From Chitinophagaceae bacterium (GTDB lineage: Bacteria; Bacteroidota; Bacteroidia; Chitinophagales; UBA10324), in assembly GCA_947469485.1 (NCBI GenBank), contig CANIPU010000004.1, positions 152,869-216,868 of the forward strand: DNA of 64,000 nt, written 5' to 3'. The position numbers were made by a program, and so were the translations under genes. Shown piece after piece: positions 1-9,913 of this stretch; the first letter of the stretch is position 1; each line of letters starts with the position of its first letter. The notes under the pieces are model-generated. The model was not told the DNA's origin. It did no database searches and saw nothing but the letters and a program-made list of their open reading frames with translations.

Positions 1-218
1 AAATAAAACACCACTGAATCTTTACGCACGGCAGTAGAGGCGAAGTACATACCGGGAACCATTTCTTTTTTGTGACCATAGGCGGCTTCTATATTTCCTA
101 TCCACTCGCAGTCAATAGCACCGTCTTTATTTTTCGCCACTAATGGCGGCGCATACTGCTTCATTATTTTTTTGACCGAGTCAATTATTTTTTCTTTTGT
201 TTCAGTGGTAACAGGCAT
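1..218 (-). CDS. Hypothetical protein, N-terminal part (runs off the left edge)
   Basis: The reverse strand opens with ATG at 216-218 and stays open to base 1, giving about 72 residues starting MPVTTETKEKII. There is no signal peptide, so it is probably cytoplasmic. The visible part has an amphipathic N-terminal helix followed by a mixed segment with the motifs YGHKKEMVPGMYF and STAVRKDSVVFYF. That layout recalls small alpha/beta proteins of the DUF1801 (YdhG-like) type, but I cannot assign the family from this fragment. The 3' end lies outside the window, and the gene is transcribed away from the SprB-repeat gene. Confidence 0.6.
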   Translation of the reverse strand, partial: MPVTTETKEKIIDSVKKIMKQYAPPLVAKNKDGAIDCEWIGNIEAAYGHKKEMVPGMYFASTAVRKDSVVFY

Positions 219-312
219 TGTAAAATAATTTTATAAAACCGAAATGTAAACAAGTGATTGGAAAAGTTGTGCGAACGGAGATTTAATTTTGTTATTGTTT
301 TGTAAAACAAAA

Positions 313-336
313 AGAGGCCGCCAATAGGCGACCTCT
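313..336 (-). terminator. Intrinsic terminator of the SprB-repeat gene
   Basis: A 10-bp stem with one mismatch (arms 313-322 and 327-336, AATA loop) lies just past the stop codon at 361. Read on the minus strand it is followed by a T run, so it fits a Rho-independent terminator for the gene at 361-3504. Confidence 0.75.
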
Positions 337-360
337 CATTGGGTGTTTTATTAAAATAAT

Positions 361-3300
361 TTATTTAACTACGCTAAGTTTTTTCATTATGCTGTTAGAG
401 CCTTCAGTAATTTCAACAAAGTACATTCCGGCGGCAAGCGAACTCACATCAGCACTCAACACATTTTTACCGGCAGTTAACTTCACTGTTTGTGCGAGCA
501 TTTCACTTCCTAAAATGTTATAGAACTTAACTTTTGCATTGCCGCTTGCTTCGCTGCAATTTATCAGTAACGAAACTGAATGAGTAGCTGGATTCGGATA
601 AACAGTTAAATCAAAAATTTCCGCTTCTGATATTTCGTTCACCCCAGAACCATTATCAATTGTATTGAGGGTGGTATTGGTTTTAACCGGAGCGTTGTAA
701 TCAAAATAAATAGAAGCAGAGTTTTTAATTTCTGTTCCGTTAGCCAGATTAGGTTTCTGATGTATGGAGTACATAATGATACCAATACTTCCAAGTGGGT
801 TACTTGCACTATCAGGTAAGTTAATATTGTTGAAGGTGAATTTCACAACACCACTTTCATTCACTTCAGTTACATAATTATGATTTGACCAATAAGGTAA
901 TAATGAAGTTATATCCAGATTACTATCCAATGTATCAATCAACACCACTTTTTGTGCAGCATAAGTTCCGGTGTTTTGAAAGTGTATGGTGTAATTCAAA
1001 ACAGAATCATTAGTTGTAATGTAACCTGGCGCACCTGTGCCGCGTGGATTTACTTCTTTAAAATTCGGATCCCATGAACCAACAACAGTGTTGTTATAAT
1101 AATTTACATTGTTCCATGGAGTATAATCATTTAACCAATTTGTCATTGGAGAAGTGTAAGCAACCGAATCTTTAAACAATATTGAGGTTCCTAAAGGAAT
1201 ATTTGTTGCTACATTGTACTGCACTGTAAAATTCTGGTCAGCGGCTGTAGTTAGGGTTGGAAAACCTGAATTAATACTATACCAGTTGGGGAAAGTGCCA
1301 GCATTTTGTTGGGTAAATAATCCGGGGAATGCACCTGAAAATGAAAGTTGTCCATCATGTGTGTATCCGAAATCAATATTTGATTCAGTTAAAGTTCCGT
1401 TGTTTGAAACTACTACAGTCTGATTAAAAGTATTTCCTGGAATAGGAGGAGTGTAGAATGTGGTTGAAATCTGAACATCATGAATAGGATTTATCACATT
1501 GGCAAAATCTACAGTAGAAACACATCCTGAAGCAGCAATTACAGTTACAGGTTGGGCATTGCTTTGACAAGCGGCTAATGGATAGAAATACTGAACTGAT
1601 TCTGACAAAGTATAAGTACCTGATGGGGCAATGAACGAATATATTCCGTTTGCATCAGTGAATGTGTAACCTAATCCTGTTGCATGAATCATGATATTTT
1701 GAATTCCAGTTTCGCCTGCATCCCAAACACAATTACCATTTAAATCTTCATAAACTTTTCCTGTGATAGTACAATAGCAACTATTGTTGGATGCATTATA
1801 ACCAAGATTTGTCCATGCATGATCATTACAACCATTGGCATCTGTAACATAAACACTATAATATCCTGGTGTAAGACCTGAAGCTAAATTGGTTGTTTCG
1901 CCGTTGCTCCAAGAGTAGGTGTAAGGAGTAGTTCCTCCATTGGTAATAGCAACAATATTTCCATCGTTGCTGAAAATGCAACTGGCAGTTGTTGTTGCTA
2001 ATCCAACATTTACCGGACTTGAAATCTGAATGGAAGCATACTTTGTAATTGAACAGCCTAAATTATCACTGATAACGCAGCTATACCCACCGGCAGGTAC
2101 ATTATTGATTGATGAAGTAATTGCTCCATTATTCCAGGAATAAGAATAAGGTGCAGCTCCTGATGTAACCAATATGCTTGCACTGCCATTTGATAACGGA
2201 CATGTAGCATTTCCGGTAGAAACATTTGCAGTAATTATACTTATTGGTGATACAACAACACTACCAGTGCGCACACATCCAACAGCATCAGTTATATTAA
2301 AACCATAATTTCCGGGAGCTAAATTGGTAGCAGTTGTTCCTGTTTGAACAGGAAATGTATTCCAGTTGATCGTATAAGGTGTTGTACCGCCTATAGCAGA
2401 TACAGTAGCAGTACCGGTTGTGGCGGTACATGAACTTGGTGTACTTGAATAGGTAGCAGTAATTGGAGTACTTGCAGCTACACTTGCGTAACCTTGTCCA
2501 ACGCATCCATTTGCGTCAGTTACTGTAATATAATAATATCCTGCAGTTAAACCGGTAACAGTTTGAGTTTGTTGTCCATTATTCCATAAGTAGGAATAAG
2601 GAGGCAAACCACCACTTCCGAATGCAATAATGCTTCCATCATTTTGTAAGCAAGTAGCAGGAGTTGATGTAGGATTAGTGCCAATAGTAATTCCTTGCTG
2701 TACATATCCGTATCCAACTTGAAAACAGCCTTGAGCATCAGTGACCGTTACTGAAACCTGCCCCATCATTAAGCCCGTAATTGAAGAACTGTTTGCACCA
2801 TTTGACCAGATATATGAGTAGGGGGATACTCCACCATTAAGTGAGGCAACTGTAGCAGTTCCATTTGTGCAGTTTGCAGTTGTTGAAGCTACATTGTATC
2901 CAATTGGAGACTGATTATATATATATACTGCTGTATCGCTATTTGCATATGAACCAAAAACACAACCTGATGCATCAGTAATTAAAACATCATATACACC
3001 TGCAGGCAAATTTGCTGGTGTACCGGTTGCAACAATTACACCTGTGCTGTTATCAGTCCATTCAATAGTATAAGGCGATGTTCCACCTGTAATTGCCACA
3101 TCAGCTGTTCCTAGAGCAGGACAAATTGCTGCAGTTGAAGTTACTAAATATGTAAACGGAGGTGAACCAATAAAATAACCATAACAAGATACTCCAAATC
3201 CATCGGTACCATTTACATAAAAAGAACCCCCGGAATAATTGAAAATTGTATCTGATGTGGTATTAATTATAACGGTAGTAGAAATACCACCCAAATAATA

Positions 3301-3504
3301 ATAAAGAGTGATTGGTGGTGTAAGCGTAGAAGTTTGAACTTCCAAAATACCGTCGTTATTACAGGGTTGCTGCAACAGATTGAAAGAAAGATTCAGTTGT
3401 TGTGCATTACTGATTAAACCTGAAGATACCAAAATGACGGATAACAAAAGTGTTTTTATCCAATTGTTGCTTTTTGTTTGATAAAAAGGGGTGTTGTTTT
3501 TCAT
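361..3504 (-). CDS. Large T9SS-secreted surface protein with six SprB repeats
   Basis: A 1047-residue exported protein. I chose the ATG at 3504 because it directly precedes a signal peptide (MKNNTPFYQ, a hydrophobic stretch, then SNAQQ). An in-frame ATG 15 codons upstream only adds a charged leader. After about 110 residues come six SprB-type repeats of about 75 residues, each with PY[ST]Y.W.NG, a GxYxVxVTDxxGC core and a closing Ser/Pro segment. Next is an SdrD-B-like domain (CTITGKVYEDLNGNCVWDAGE), then DUF11/DUF7619-like segments (VLNYTIHFQNTGTYAAQKV). The C-terminal sorting domain A has VYPNPATHSVSL and ends MKKLSVVK. SprB repeats are known from the Flavobacterium gliding adhesin, so adhesion or gliding is plausible but not shown. 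The gene is monocistronic with its own terminator. Confidence 0.93.
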   Translation of the reverse strand: MKNNTPFYQTKSNNWIKTLLLSVILVSSGLISNAQQLNLSFNLLQQPCNNDGILEVQTSTLTPPITLYYYLGGISTTVIINTTSDTIFNYSGGSFYVNGTDGFGVSCYGYFIGSPPFTYLVTSTAAICPALGTADVAITGGTSPYTIEWTDNSTGVIVATGTPANLPAGVYDVLITDASGCVFGSYANSDTAVYIYNQSPIGYNVASTTANCTNGTATVASLNGGVSPYSYIWSNGANSSSITGLMMGQVSVTVTDAQGCFQVGYGYVQQGITIGTNPTSTPATCLQNDGSIIAFGSGGLPPYSYLWNNGQQTQTVTGLTAGYYYITVTDANGCVGQGYASVAASTPITATYSSTPSSCTATTGTATVSAIGGTTPYTINWNTFPVQTGTTATNLAPGNYGFNITDAVGCVRTGSVVVSPISIITANVSTGNATCPLSNGSASILVTSGAAPYSYSWNNGAITSSINNVPAGGYSCVISDNLGCSITKYASIQISSPVNVGLATTTASCIFSNDGNIVAITNGGTTPYTYSWSNGETTNLASGLTPGYYSVYVTDANGCNDHAWTNLGYNASNNSCYCTITGKVYEDLNGNCVWDAGETGIQNIMIHATGLGYTFTDANGIYSFIAPSGTYTLSESVQYFYPLAACQSNAQPVTVIAASGCVSTVDFANVINPIHDVQISTTFYTPPIPGNTFNQTVVVSNNGTLTESNIDFGYTHDGQLSFSGAFPGLFTQQNAGTFPNWYSINSGFPTLTTAADQNFTVQYNVATNIPLGTSILFKDSVAYTSPMTNWLNDYTPWNNVNYYNNTVVGSWDPNFKEVNPRGTGAPGYITTNDSVLNYTIHFQNTGTYAAQKVVLIDTLDSNLDITSLLPYWSNHNYVTEVNESGVVKFTFNNINLPDSASNPLGSIGIIMYSIHQKPNLANGTEIKNSASIYFDYNAPVKTNTTLNTIDNGSGVNEISEAEIFDLTVYPNPATHSVSLLINCSEASGNAKVKFYNILGSEMLAQTVKLTAGKNVLSADVSSLAAGMYFVEITEGSNSIMKKLSVVK

Positions 3505-3696
3505 ATTGAAAGTTTTTGATTTTAAATTTTTGTTCTTATAGATATACACGAAAAATTATGTAAAAAGGGTTGGGTACATTAAAAATTGAATTATTGGTTC
3601 AAATGTAATATGATGAAAATTCTAATTTAATTTCAAATTAATAAATACTTACCTGTTCAGCCATAAGAGATAAATTTTTCAATATTTAAATTATTC

Positions 3697-4734
3697 TTAC
3701 ATTCTTTCTGCTAAGAAAGAGTAATTTGATTTTCCATCAATACTTTTATAAGTACCAATGATTTTACCTTTTATTATATTAGCTTTTATAAAACCAATAT
3801 CGGTATAATCTTTATCGTGTTCTGTTAAATCAAATTGATCGTTTTCCAATGTGCCATCAAATAAATGGACAACCGCATTTTTTTTAAAGGCAATAAAACC
3901 TGAGCCGTTAAAGTCATAAAAGAAATCAAAAGTAAAATAAAACAAAGCTGAGTCACTGGTAGTGCCTTGGTACAATTGCGGGAAATAACTTCCATTGAAT
4001 TTTGTTACGGATGCTTTAGAATTTGATAAAACCGCTTTTCCATAATTATTTAAATAGGGTTTTAAATCATCGGCGCTGAAACCTGAAATCATATTAAGTT
4101 CGTAGTATATTTTTTCAAATTTTGATAGGCATTCTTCATCGCTGATAAAAACTGAATCGTTTTTTATGTAGAAGTATTTAATACTGTTATTTATCTCACT
4201 TAAAACAGAAGTAGTGTCAATCGTATGTTCAGAATTTAAATTGGAAAGCTGGCTGAGAAAATTGAAAGTTCTTTTCCCGTTTATAACTGCCATGGCAACA
4301 TTGATTTTATCTTTTTCAATTAAATCGTAAAAGCTGATTAAATCACCGTTACCGGAATTGAAATTATAATATTCTGTCCAGTGATTACAACTTGCACCAC
4401 ACCATTCTCGTGAAACAGAAACAGACAAAACTTCAGTGTTATTTTCAATAATATTAAAAATTAAACTTGTATTTCCTTCCACAATTGAATCGGAAGTCAT
4501 TTGAAATTCTCTAAACACATTTGCTTCATCCTTCTGGTATAATAGCTGTAATTCAAAAAGTTGAAGAATAGTATTTATTTTATCTGCTACGCTTGTATCA
4601 GAGGCTGATTGAAAAACAGGAAATGTGAAATCCTCGCCTTTGCTAATTGTTCTAAAATCCAGATATCCTTTTTGGGCATAAGATGAAATGACTGACATTA
4701 TGAATATCCATAATAAAAATATTTTTTTCATCAT
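3697..4734 (-). CDS. Secreted protein of unknown function
   Basis: A 345-residue protein with a clear signal peptide (MMKKIFLLWIFIMSVISSYAQ), so it should be in the periplasm or outside the cell. Two Cys residues sit in EWCGASCNHWTEYYNF near residue 115. The order of segments (an early region, a YYNFNSGNGDLISFYDLIE segment, then later acidic residues) recalls the DUF4163/DUF3298 proteins related to RsiV and PdaC. This is only a general resemblance and I would not assign the family. The C-terminal third (AFKKNAVVHLFDGTLEND onward) is beta-rich and could be a small lipocalin-like barrel. A second Met directly after the first is an alternative start. It is followed on the same strand by the SprB-repeat gene, 190 bp away. 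Confidence 0.85.
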   Translation of the reverse strand: MMKKIFLLWIFIMSVISSYAQKGYLDFRTISKGEDFTFPVFQSASDTSVADKINTILQLFELQLLYQKDEANVFREFQMTSDSIVEGNTSLIFNIIENNTEVLSVSVSREWCGASCNHWTEYYNFNSGNGDLISFYDLIEKDKINVAMAVINGKRTFNFLSQLSNLNSEHTIDTTSVLSEINNSIKYFYIKNDSVFISDEECLSKFEKIYYELNMISGFSADDLKPYLNNYGKAVLSNSKASVTKFNGSYFPQLYQGTTSDSALFYFTFDFFYDFNGSGFIAFKKNAVVHLFDGTLENDQFDLTEHDKDYTDIGFIKANIIKGKIIGTYKSIDGKSNYSFLAERM

Positions 4735-4827
4735 TGTATAAATAGGTCAAACAGTATTGAATTATATAATCATTAAATCGAAAAAAAAGTAAGGTAGAAT
4801 AAGATTTTTCAACCAAAAAAATACTAG

Positions 4828-5700
4828 TTAATCCTCGGCCGCAACATGAACAACGGCATCCATTTTTCTTGTGTTTAAATTATATTTATCACCCTTCGAC
4901 ATAAAATGAACAATGAGATTGTCAATGCTTATCGGACTTCCTTCAGCTATATCGGCAATATTGCTTTGCTTAATATTATGACCATCAACAATAACAACCA
5001 TTCCGCTACCTATTGCTTCCATTTCATTTCCGTTGGTAATTAACATTCCCGTATCTTCTCCTAATCCAATGCCAATGCACGATGGATTTGCTCCTACAGC
5101 TTGAGCTAAGCGACCGAACCTTCCTCGTTTGTCAAAATGGGAGTCAAAAATTGCATCTTTCATAAAAGCCAGACCAGTAGTGATCTTTACCTCACCTTTT
5201 AAATGAGCACGGGTGCTGCTGCCTTCATAAATCATTGTGTTACTCATAGCCATGGCACCGGCGCTGGTTCCTGCAATCACAAATTGATCATTTTTATACC
5301 TATCCTGGATAATTGAAAATATTTCAGTGCCTCCGAAAATTGAGGTTAAGCGTAGTTGATTACCTCCGCTAAACATTACTCCATTGGCAGTTTTTATACG
5401 CTCTATAAATTCAGGATTTAAAGTATCACTTCGGTCTCTGATGTTTATATGACCAATGTTTGAACATCCCAGTTTACCAAATGCATCAAGGTAATTTTGT
5501 CCTACTTCTTTAGGTATACTGCTCGCAGTTGTAATTACTTCAATTCGTTTATCGAAACCTCCAACTTCATTTACAATTCGACGGATAATACCGTTTTCAA
5601 AGAAAATTAAATTGTTTCTGTGAATCACACCAGTTTCTAAATCGGTTCCTTTATCCTCAGCCCCCCCAATTGCAATCAACTTTCCTGTTGGTTTCTCCAT
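4828..5700 (-). CDS. cphB: Cyanophycinase
   Basis: A 290-residue S51-family serine exopeptidase that removes beta-Asp-Arg dipeptides from cyanophycin. The nucleophile motif GTSAGA is present with Ser at about residue 146. The upstream loop FSGGNQLRL (about 110-118) and the downstream GIGLGEDTGMLI (about residue 210) match the family. Length is normal for bacterial cyanophycinases, and there is no signal peptide, as expected for mobilising an intracellular reserve. The gene diverges from cyanophycin synthetase across a 153-bp gap, the common arrangement of this pair. A promoter-like sequence lies just upstream at 5728-5757. Assignment is firm from the motifs plus the neighbour. Confidence 0.96.
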   Translation of the reverse strand: MEKPTGKLIAIGGAEDKGTDLETGVIHRNNLIFFENGIIRRIVNEVGGFDKRIEVITTASSIPKEVGQNYLDAFGKLGCSNIGHINIRDRSDTLNPEFIERIKTANGVMFSGGNQLRLTSIFGGTEIFSIIQDRYKNDQFVIAGTSAGAMAMSNTMIYEGSSTRAHLKGEVKITTGLAFMKDAIFDSHFDKRGRFGRLAQAVGANPSCIGIGLGEDTGMLITNGNEMEAIGSGMVVIVDGHNIKQSNIADIAEGSPISIDNLIVHFMSKGDKYNLNTRKMDAVVHVAAED

Positions 5701-5727
5701 CCGATGTTATGCTAATGTTAAGCGCGC

Positions 5728-5757
5728 CAAAAATATATTTATTCAGTTCACTTGCAA
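5728..5757 (-). promoter_or_regulatory. Predicted Bacteroidota-type promoter of cphB
   Basis: On the minus strand, TTG at 5757-5755 is separated by 19 nt from TATTTTTG at 5735-5728. This fits the Bacteroidota consensus TTG / TAnnTTTG. Transcription would start about 10-20 nt ahead of the cphB ATG at 5700. It is predicted from sequence pattern only. Confidence 0.5.
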
Positions 5758-5853
5758 TTCAAAAAAAATAATCATTTTTAACATCCTTTAATTCATCATC
5801 TTCTTTTCTCTTTTTTGTTTGAGATAAAGTTGCTTTAATACTAAAATGAGTAT

Positions 5854-8490
5854 ATGAAAATCGTTGACATAAAAGTAATGAATGGCCCCAACTATTGGAG
5901 CATCCGGAGACACAAGTTGATTGTTATGCGACTGGATTTAGAAGGATTAGAAGAAAAACCAACCAATAAAATTGATGGATTTCTTGAGCGATTAAAGAAA
6001 TTAATGCCTTCCCTTCAGGAGCATCGTTGTAGTGAGAGTTATGCAGGTGGTTTTTTTCATCGTGTTGAAGAAGGTACCTGGATGGGACATGTGGTTGAAC
6101 ACATTGCACTTGAATTGCAAACTTTGGCTGGTATGGATGTAGGATTTGGTCGTACGCGGGAAACAAGCACCAAAGGAATTTACAATGTGGTGTTTGCTTA
6201 CATGGAAAAAAAAGCAGGCATTTACACTGCGAATGCGGCAGTTAGTATTGCCACAGCATTAATAGCTGGAACTGAATATGATTTAGCAAACGACATACAA
6301 ACCCTTCGCGAAATTCGTGAAGACGAACGACTCGGTCCATCCACCGGTTCCATAGTGGAAGAAGCAATCGCGAGAGGAATTCCATTCATCCGTTTGAATC
6401 GTCATTCGTTGGTGCAGTTAGGTTATGCCATGAATCAAAAAAGAATTCAGGCAACCGTAGCAAGTACAACAAGCAGCATTGCTGTTGAAATTGCGTGTGA
6501 TAAAGAAGAAACAAAAAATTTATTGGAAGCTGCTGAGATTCCTGTTCCTCGCGGAATAATTTGTTACGACGAAGAAGATTTGGAAATGGCTGCGAAAAAA
6601 CATGGTTATCCGTTGGTTACAAAACCAGTGAACGGAAATCATGGCAAAGGAGCGTCAACTGATTTAAAAAACTGGGATGAATTATTGATTGGGTTTCATG
6701 CGGCAAAAAAGTACGGCAGAGGGATTATTGTAGAAAGATTTATTACTGGACTCGATCATCGGGTTTTAGTTGTCAATTACAAATTCGTTGCTGCTGCAAT
6801 TCGTAAACCAGCTGCTGTAACCGGCGATGGTAAATCTACTGTTCAGCAATTAATTGATAAAGTTAATACCGATCCACGCCGAGGTTATGGTCACGAAAAA
6901 GTATTGACATCTATTAAAGTAGATGATCATACACTTAAAATACTTAGCGATAAAAATCTTTCACTCGATTCAATTCTTCCAAAAAGTTTTGAGTTGTGGC
7001 TGAAGCCAACTGCAAACCTAAGTACTGGTGGAACATCAACTGATATAACAGACCTTGTTCATCCGGATAATATTTTTATGTGCGAGCGAATTGCCCGAAT
7101 CATTGGACTCGATATCTGTGGTATTGATATTATGGCTTCAAGTTTAAGTGTGCCTGTTTCTGAAAATGGTGGTGCAATATTGGAGGTAAATGCAGCTCCC
7201 GGATTCCGTATGCACATTTCACCGGCAGAAGGGCTTCCACGAAATGTTGCAGAACCTGTTATTGATATGTTGTTTCCGCCAGGAACTTCAGCACGCATTC
7301 CAATCATTGCAGTAACCGGTACAAACGGAAAAACAACTACTACCCGTTTAACAGCACACATTGTAAAATCAATGGGTCATAAAGTAGGATTCACAACAAC
7401 AGATGGGATTTATATTCAAAATCAAATGCTCATGCGTGGGGACTGTACCGGTCCTGTTTCATCAGAATTTGTTTTAAAAGATCCCTCAGTGGATTTTGCT
7501 GTTCTTGAATGTGCTCGTGGCGGTATTCTTAGGGCTGGTTTAGGGTTTCATAATTGCGATATTGCAATTGTAACTAATGTAGCTGCCGATCATCTTGGAT
7601 TACAAGGAATTGACACACTTGAGCAATTAGCCAGAGTAAAAGGTGTGGTGCCTGAAACTGTTTTACCAAGTGGTTATGCAATTCTGAATGCTGATGATGA
7701 TTTAGTTTATAAAATGCGAGAAAATCTGGTTTGCAAGGTTGCTTTATTTAGTTTGGATGAAAATAATCCTCGTATAAAAGATCATTGTGCAAACGGAGGG
7801 TTAGCTGCAATAGCAGAAAATGGTTATGTAACAATTTGCAAGGGAACATGGAAAATCCGTGTTGATAAAATAAGTAATATTCCACTCACATTTGGCGGAA
7901 GGGCTGTATTTAACATAATGAATGTTTTACCTTCCGTTCTTGCAGGATTCATTCGCGGGTTTAAAATTGAAGATATTAAGCAGGCTTTAGAAACTTTCAT
8001 TCCGTCTCCAGGTCAAACTCCCGGGCGCATGAACATGTTTCAGTTCCGCAACTTCACTGTAATGGTTGATTACGCACATAATACTGCAGGCTTTGAGGCA
8101 ATAGCAAAGTTTTTAGAGAAAGTTGATGCACAGCCAAAAGTTGGAATAATTGCAGGGGTTGGTGATAGAAGGGATGAAGACATTATTGCACTTGGAACAA
8201 CTGCAGCAAAAATGTTTGATCAGATTATTATTCGACAGGATAAAAATCTTCGTGGTCGTTCTGAAGAAGAAATTATTGACTTAATGAAAAAGGGGATTTC
8301 GCAGGTTGATGCAGGTAAAGTTGCCGATGTATTCCGTAAAGAAAGTGAGGCAATTGATTATGCAATTCGCAATGCAAAAAAAGGATCCTTTATTATTATT
8401 TGCAGCGATGTAGTGCCTGATGCATTAGGACAAATAATGCGATTAAAAGAAGAAGACGATTTAGTTGAAACAAATGGAAAATTGGTTTAA
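5854..8490 (+). CDS. cphA: Cyanophycin synthetase
   Basis: An 878-residue enzyme that polymerises Asp and Arg into the storage polymer cyanophycin using ATP. Three parts are visible: an N-terminal cyanophycin-synthetase domain (1-160), an ATP-grasp domain with the ATP-binding loop KPVNGNHGKGAS (Lys about 257) that adds Asp, and a C-terminal Mur-ligase-like domain with the P-loop GTNGKTTTTR (489-498) that adds Arg. The segment VMVDYAHN in the last 200 residues is typical of Mur ligases. Length fits CphA1 rather than the shorter CphA2. The start ATG at 5854 begins MKIVDIKVMNGPNYWS, the family's usual start. It diverges from cphB and is followed 72 bp later by an aminotransferase on the same strand, possibly co-transcribed. 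Confidence 0.97.
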   Translation: MKIVDIKVMNGPNYWSIRRHKLIVMRLDLEGLEEKPTNKIDGFLERLKKLMPSLQEHRCSESYAGGFFHRVEEGTWMGHVVEHIALELQTLAGMDVGFGRTRETSTKGIYNVVFAYMEKKAGIYTANAAVSIATALIAGTEYDLANDIQTLREIREDERLGPSTGSIVEEAIARGIPFIRLNRHSLVQLGYAMNQKRIQATVASTTSSIAVEIACDKEETKNLLEAAEIPVPRGIICYDEEDLEMAAKKHGYPLVTKPVNGNHGKGASTDLKNWDELLIGFHAAKKYGRGIIVERFITGLDHRVLVVNYKFVAAAIRKPAAVTGDGKSTVQQLIDKVNTDPRRGYGHEKVLTSIKVDDHTLKILSDKNLSLDSILPKSFELWLKPTANLSTGGTSTDITDLVHPDNIFMCERIARIIGLDICGIDIMASSLSVPVSENGGAILEVNAAPGFRMHISPAEGLPRNVAEPVIDMLFPPGTSARIPIIAVTGTNGKTTTTRLTAHIVKSMGHKVGFTTTDGIYIQNQMLMRGDCTGPVSSEFVLKDPSVDFAVLECARGGILRAGLGFHNCDIAIVTNVAADHLGLQGIDTLEQLARVKGVVPETVLPSGYAILNADDDLVYKMRENLVCKVALFSLDENNPRIKDHCANGGLAAIAENGYVTICKGTWKIRVDKISNIPLTFGGRAVFNIMNVLPSVLAGFIRGFKIEDIKQALETFIPSPGQTPGRMNMFQFRNFTVMVDYAHNTAGFEAIAKFLEKVDAQPKVGIIAGVGDRRDEDIIALGTTAAKMFDQIIIRQDKNLRGRSEEEIIDLMKKGISQVDAGKVADVFRKESEAIDYAIRNAKKGSFIIICSDVVPDALGQIMRLKEEDDLVETNGKLV

Positions 8491-8562
8491 TAAAAAGTAG
8501 TAAGAGACTTTAATAATTCGTTCGTGGAATTTTAAGGATAAAAAATTTAATAAGACATTTGA

Positions 8563-9855
8563 ATGATGACTTTGCATACAACTGAAAAAAGAAACCTGAT
8601 TGTTTCTGAAATGGCGGAGAACCTTATAGGTTCTGAGATAATAAAATTAGGAGGAGAAATTAATGACCGCATTAAAAAGGGGGAAAAGATTAACAATTAT
8701 ACAATTGGGGATTTTGATCCTAAAATTTTTCCTATACCTCAAGAATTAACAGATGAAATTATTCGCGCAATGCGCGAAGGGCACACTAATTATCCAACTG
8801 CTAATGGAATTTTAGAATTGAGAAAAGCAGTTTCTGATTTTCTTAACAGATTTCTGAAACTTGATTATTCCAGTGATGAAATTTTAATAACGAGCGGAGC
8901 AAGACCTGCTATATATGCAGCATATATTACTTTATTGGACGAAGGTGATAAAGTAATTTATCCTGTACCAAGTTGGAATAATAATCATTATATACATCTA
9001 TCCAGGGCAAGGGGAGTAATGGTTGAAACGAGCGCAGAAAATAATTTTATGCCCACTGCTGACGATATTCGTCCACATATCTCGGACGCAACTTTAATAG
9101 CACTTTGTTCGCCCTTAAATCCTACCGGAACAACTTTTTCAGCTGAAATGCTTGCTGAAATCTGTGATATGATATTGGAAGAAAACAGCCGAAGAAGCCA
9201 GGATGAAAAGCCTCTTTATCTTTTATACGATCAGATATACTGGGCATTAACATTCCGTGATACTGTTCATGTTAACCCTGTTTCTTTGAGACCTGAAATG
9301 CGCAACTACACAATTTTTGTCGATGGGCTTTCAAAGGCATTTGCAGCTACCGGAATTCGAGTAGGATGGACATTTGGTCCACAGGTAATTATAGATAAAA
9401 TGAAAGCCATTCTATCTCATGTTGGAGCATGGGCTCCAAAGGCTGAACAAGTCGCTTCGGCCCGGTATCTTACACAAGAAGCCCGAATTGACGAGTTCCT
9501 TTTGAACTTTAAAAATGAAGTGGATTACAGACTTGAACATTTTTACAATGGTATTATCTCTTTAAAAAATAATGGATTTCCAATTGATGCAATCCCACCT
9601 CAGGCAGCTATTTATCTTACTGTTAAATTTGACTTGGTTGGTATGAAAACAGAATCAGGAAAAGTTCTTAATGATGCAAATGATATTCTTTATTATTTAA
9701 TTGATGAAGCAAAAGTTGCCTTGGTTCCATTTTCAGCCTTTGGTGCTTCAACAGATTCAACATGGTTTCGTTTGTCTGTTGGAACATGCTCTAGAACAGA
9801 AATTGATGAAGTAATTAAGAATTTGAATTTTGCTTTAAATCGGTTAAGCAAATAA
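8563..9855 (+). CDS. PLP-dependent aminotransferase, class I/II
   Basis: A 430-residue fold-type I aminotransferase. The cofactor-binding Lys is at about residue 258 in DGLSKAFAATGIRVGW. The Asp/Tyr pair before it is in LLYDQIYWAL, the Asn of CSPLNPTGTTF contacts the cofactor, and a C-terminal substrate Arg is seen in TWFRLSVG. The overall pattern resembles aspartate/aromatic aminotransferases, but the substrate cannot be read from sequence. It sits 72 bp behind cyanophycin synthetase on the same strand. A role in handling Asp or Arg-derived nitrogen is an attractive inference, not a demonstrated one. A second Met directly after the first is an alternative start. Confidence 0.9.
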   Translation: MMTLHTTEKRNLIVSEMAENLIGSEIIKLGGEINDRIKKGEKINNYTIGDFDPKIFPIPQELTDEIIRAMREGHTNYPTANGILELRKAVSDFLNRFLKLDYSSDEILITSGARPAIYAAYITLLDEGDKVIYPVPSWNNNHYIHLSRARGVMVETSAENNFMPTADDIRPHISDATLIALCSPLNPTGTTFSAEMLAEICDMILEENSRRSQDEKPLYLLYDQIYWALTFRDTVHVNPVSLRPEMRNYTIFVDGLSKAFAATGIRVGWTFGPQVIIDKMKAILSHVGAWAPKAEQVASARYLTQEARIDEFLLNFKNEVDYRLEHFYNGIISLKNNGFPIDAIPPQAAIYLTVKFDLVGMKTESGKVLNDANDILYYLIDEAKVALVPFSAFGASTDSTWFRLSVGTCSRTEIDEVIKNLNFALNRLSK

Positions 9856-9913
9856 TAGATGCATTAATTTTAGAAAAAATTAAGATTTACTTTTAAACTT
9901 AAATTATAAAAAA

